Below are positions 5,814 through 7,231 of a stretch of DNA of 7,231 nt, in pieces. The stretch comes from JBNKDD01 sp050288085 (GTDB lineage: Bacteria; Chloroflexota; Anaerolineae; Aggregatilineales; UBA3940): assembly GCA_050288085.1 (NCBI GenBank), contig JBNKDD010000294.1, forward strand, positions 1 to 7,231, written 5' to 3'. The translations under genes were made by a program, and so were the position numbers. The notes beneath the pieces are model-generated. The model made no database searches, had not been told where the DNA came from, and was given only the letters and a program-made list of their open reading frames with translations. The first letter of the stretch is position 1. The number at the start of each line of letters is the position of its first letter.

Positions 5814-7196
5814 CTACTTGATGAATTGAAGCCTGTACCGGCCCCGTGTAAACGCAGGCGTGGCAGTATACATGTAGGATACGCCATCAACGATCAGTAA
5901 ATCGGCATGACCGACCCCAACATTATCTGAAACATCGCCTAAAACCGGGTTGCCGGGGTAGGTTTCCCATTGACTGTCTATCGCCTGGGAGCGGGCAAAA
6001 GCCAGCCCAAATTGATCATCTCCTCCGGCATCGCGCGAACTCGGTCCCCGGATTCCTTCATAGGTCATATAGTACCAACTATCCGAATAGACAATATCAG
6101 CAGAGGTGATGTAGCGGAAATCGAAGTAGGGATTCGCTTCAGCGCCGGAGATATTTACCGGGCCGTAAGTATCCGCGCCCGATATCAGGGGATTTTCTTC
6201 ACACGGGGAGAAAGACCAGCTTCCCAGCCACGACCAATAACAGCCCATATGCCCCGGATTTTGCCCCAATCCAACCAGGACGTACAGCTTCCCTTCAGTG
6301 ATATACAGGCCCGGCGGCCCGCCTGCCATACAATCATAATCGCGGGTAATAAAGGGATGTTCGCCAATCTCTGTATAAGGGCGGCAGGGATCATAGCTGG
6401 TCTGCCACACACCGGTATAAGGGACGAGCCGGTGGCGAGTCCAGTTGATCCCGTCTTCTGAGAAGGCCAGGATGGAGGATGCGCCGGTTTCAAAGACCAT
6501 CGTCCAACCGCCCGCCGGATCGCGGAAGACTCGCGGATACTGCTGCTGCCAGGTCCGGTCATATTCACCGCATGGGCAGCTATCGCAGGGCAGCAAACAG
6601 GTTGGCTCGACCAGTTCAAAATGCTGACCATCGTCGGTGCTGACCCAGCGAGTTACGCAGCCGGGAAATTCGACCGGATTCCCGCACGAATCGACGATCC
6701 CGGCGGATGCCTGACTGGCGTGCAGATATGACCAGTACTCGCCGTCGCCCATGTAAATCGTATCCGACTCGCCGATTGGCAGCCCGGTATCCGGCACATC
6801 GAGTACCCATTCGGCATCCCCATTCCAGAAGTCGGCCAGCGTGGGATAATCGGGTTCTGGCTGATCGTCTGAAAGGGTGGCAATCTCAACCTGCTTCAAG
6901 TCGCCATCAATCTGGCAATACCAGCCTGCGATCCATCCTGTTGCCCCGGCATTTTCGACCAGCAGCCAATCGCCCTGAGCGTCCCGACCCAGCACGGGCA
7001 GATCGGTTCCCCGGAGGATCAGCCCGATCTCAGCATAGTCAACGCCTGGCCCACTTCGCAGCCGGATTGTGGCAGTGGTTGTCGCCGTAATCGCACTATC
7101 AGATTGATAGAGTTTTGTAACGCCCATAACCGCCAGGACGACGAGTAATCCGATCAGGGGTAAGATGCGCTTTGCTTCTGCTTTGCGATGGTGCAC
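5814..7196 (-). CDS. Membrane-anchored SH3b plus GH43-like beta-propeller protein, function unknown
   Basis: A 460-residue protein I cannot assign to a named gene. It has a basic N-terminus and one hydrophobic segment (11-28) that should be a membrane anchor or uncleaved signal. A bacterial SH3 domain follows at about 36-94, with RLRSGPGVDYAEIG (45-58), GDWLLVE (75-81) and GWIAGWYC (87-94), a fold often used to bind cell wall. The rest resembles five-bladed propellers of the GH43/GH32 group: YPRVFRDPAGGWTMVFET (220-237, with an Arg-Asp-Pro motif), ILAFSEDGINWTRH (242-255), ADIVYSDSWYYMTYEG (366-381) and VGHADLLIVDGVSYMY (428-443). Eleven cysteines include a cluster at 200, 204, 207 and 209. 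I cannot identify the catalytic residues with confidence, so it may be a binding protein rather than an enzyme. The start is GTG at 7194-7196: an in-frame TAG lies two codons upstream and the next Met is residue 24, inside the hydrophobic segment. The ribosome site is weak (AAGGAAA, 11 bases away). Likely transcribed apart from the tad operon. Confidence 0.85.
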   Translation of the reverse strand: MHHRKAEAKRILPLIGLLVVLAVMGVTKLYQSDSAITATTTATIRLRSGPGVDYAEIGLILRGTDLPVLGRDAQGDWLLVENAGATGWIAGWYCQIDGDLKQVEIATLSDDQPEPDYPTLADFWNGDAEWVLDVPDTGLPIGESDTIYMGDGEYWSYLHASQASAGIVDSCGNPVEFPGCVTRWVSTDDGQHFELVEPTCLLPCDSCPCGEYDRTWQQQYPRVFRDPAGGWTMVFETGASSILAFSEDGINWTRHRLVPYTGVWQTSYDPCRPYTEIGEHPFITRDYDCMAGGPPGLYITEGKLYVLVGLGQNPGHMGCYWSWLGSWSFSPCEENPLISGADTYGPVNISGAEANPYFDFRYITSADIVYSDSWYYMTYEGIRGPSSRDAGGDDQFGLAFARSQAIDSQWETYPGNPVLGDVSDNVGVGHADLLIVDGVSYMYTATPAFTRGRYRLQFIK

Positions 7197-7199
7197 AGC

Positions 7200-7231
7200 C
7201 TAATTAGTTTCCTTGTCTTCGATGCTTTCAG
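7200..7231 (-). CDS. Possible C-terminal end of an upstream gene (partial)
   Basis: The last bases of the window read, on the minus strand, an open frame ending ESIEDKETN followed by TAG at 7200-7202. It would end three bases before the GTG of the SH3b-propeller gene, a spacing typical of co-transcribed genes, and the AAGGAAA ribosome site of that gene would lie within it. Nine codons are far too few to identify a protein or to exclude chance. Confidence 0.2.
   Translation of the reverse strand, partial: ESIEDKETN

Noticed and set aside
5791..5821. Possible terminator after the propeller gene (AAGTAG pairing with CTACTT)
   Set aside because: The stem is only six pairs with a 16-base loop and has no U run after it, so it does not look like an intrinsic terminator.
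5970..6461. A 163-codon plus-strand frame opposite the propeller gene
   Set aside because: No ribosome site or domain motif is seen and it is fully covered by the supported gene on the other strand.
6185..6631. A 148-codon minus-strand frame inside the propeller gene
   Set aside because: It overlaps the propeller blades in another frame. The main frame has coherent SH3b and propeller motifs across its whole length, so this is a shadow.

Overview
The window holds the inner-membrane and motor part of a Tad (tight adherence, Flp-type) pilus locus, all on the minus strand, plus an unrelated-looking membrane-anchored surface protein upstream. In the direction of transcription (right to left) the order is: SH3b/beta-propeller protein (7196-5814), a 142-base gap with a strong promoter, cpaB/rcpC (5671-4469), a receiver-ATPase fusion of the CpaE/TadZ type (4440-3145), the motor ATPase cpaF/tadA (3109-1652), and the platform genes tadB (1524-562) and tadC (525 to the left edge, incomplete).

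The lineage is best guessed as Chloroflexota, probably Anaerolineae-like. This is an inference from the cpaB-tadZ-tadA-tadB-tadC order without a secretin gene, the receiver domain fused to the TadZ ATPase, the Pro-Thr-rich tail of CpaB, and the mid-range GC content. No rRNA or other marker is present to confirm it.

The five tad genes are tightly packed (28, 35, 127 and 36 bases between them), and four have clear GGAGG/AGGAG-type ribosome binding sites; tadZ has a weaker GAGGG. They are likely one operon driven from the promoter at 5735-5762, whose predicted start site is followed at once by a 20-bp near-perfect palindrome. CpaF would power pilus extension (and perhaps retraction) by pushing on the TadB-TadC membrane platform. 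The TadZ-like protein would place the machine and may receive a phosphorylation signal, and CpaB would form the part outside the membrane. Prepilin, prepilin peptidase, secretin and minor pilin genes are not in the window.

The points most worth a second look are: the promoter/palindrome control region; a receiver domain on TadZ that keeps all its phosphorylation residues; a MinD-like hydrophobic tail on TadZ; an open reading frame that continues past the cpaF stop and ends 15 bases before tadB; and the SH3b-propeller protein with a cysteine cluster. I see no RNA genes, CRISPR array, insertion sequence, integrase or clear terminator. No stretch of more than 300 bases lacks a gene.
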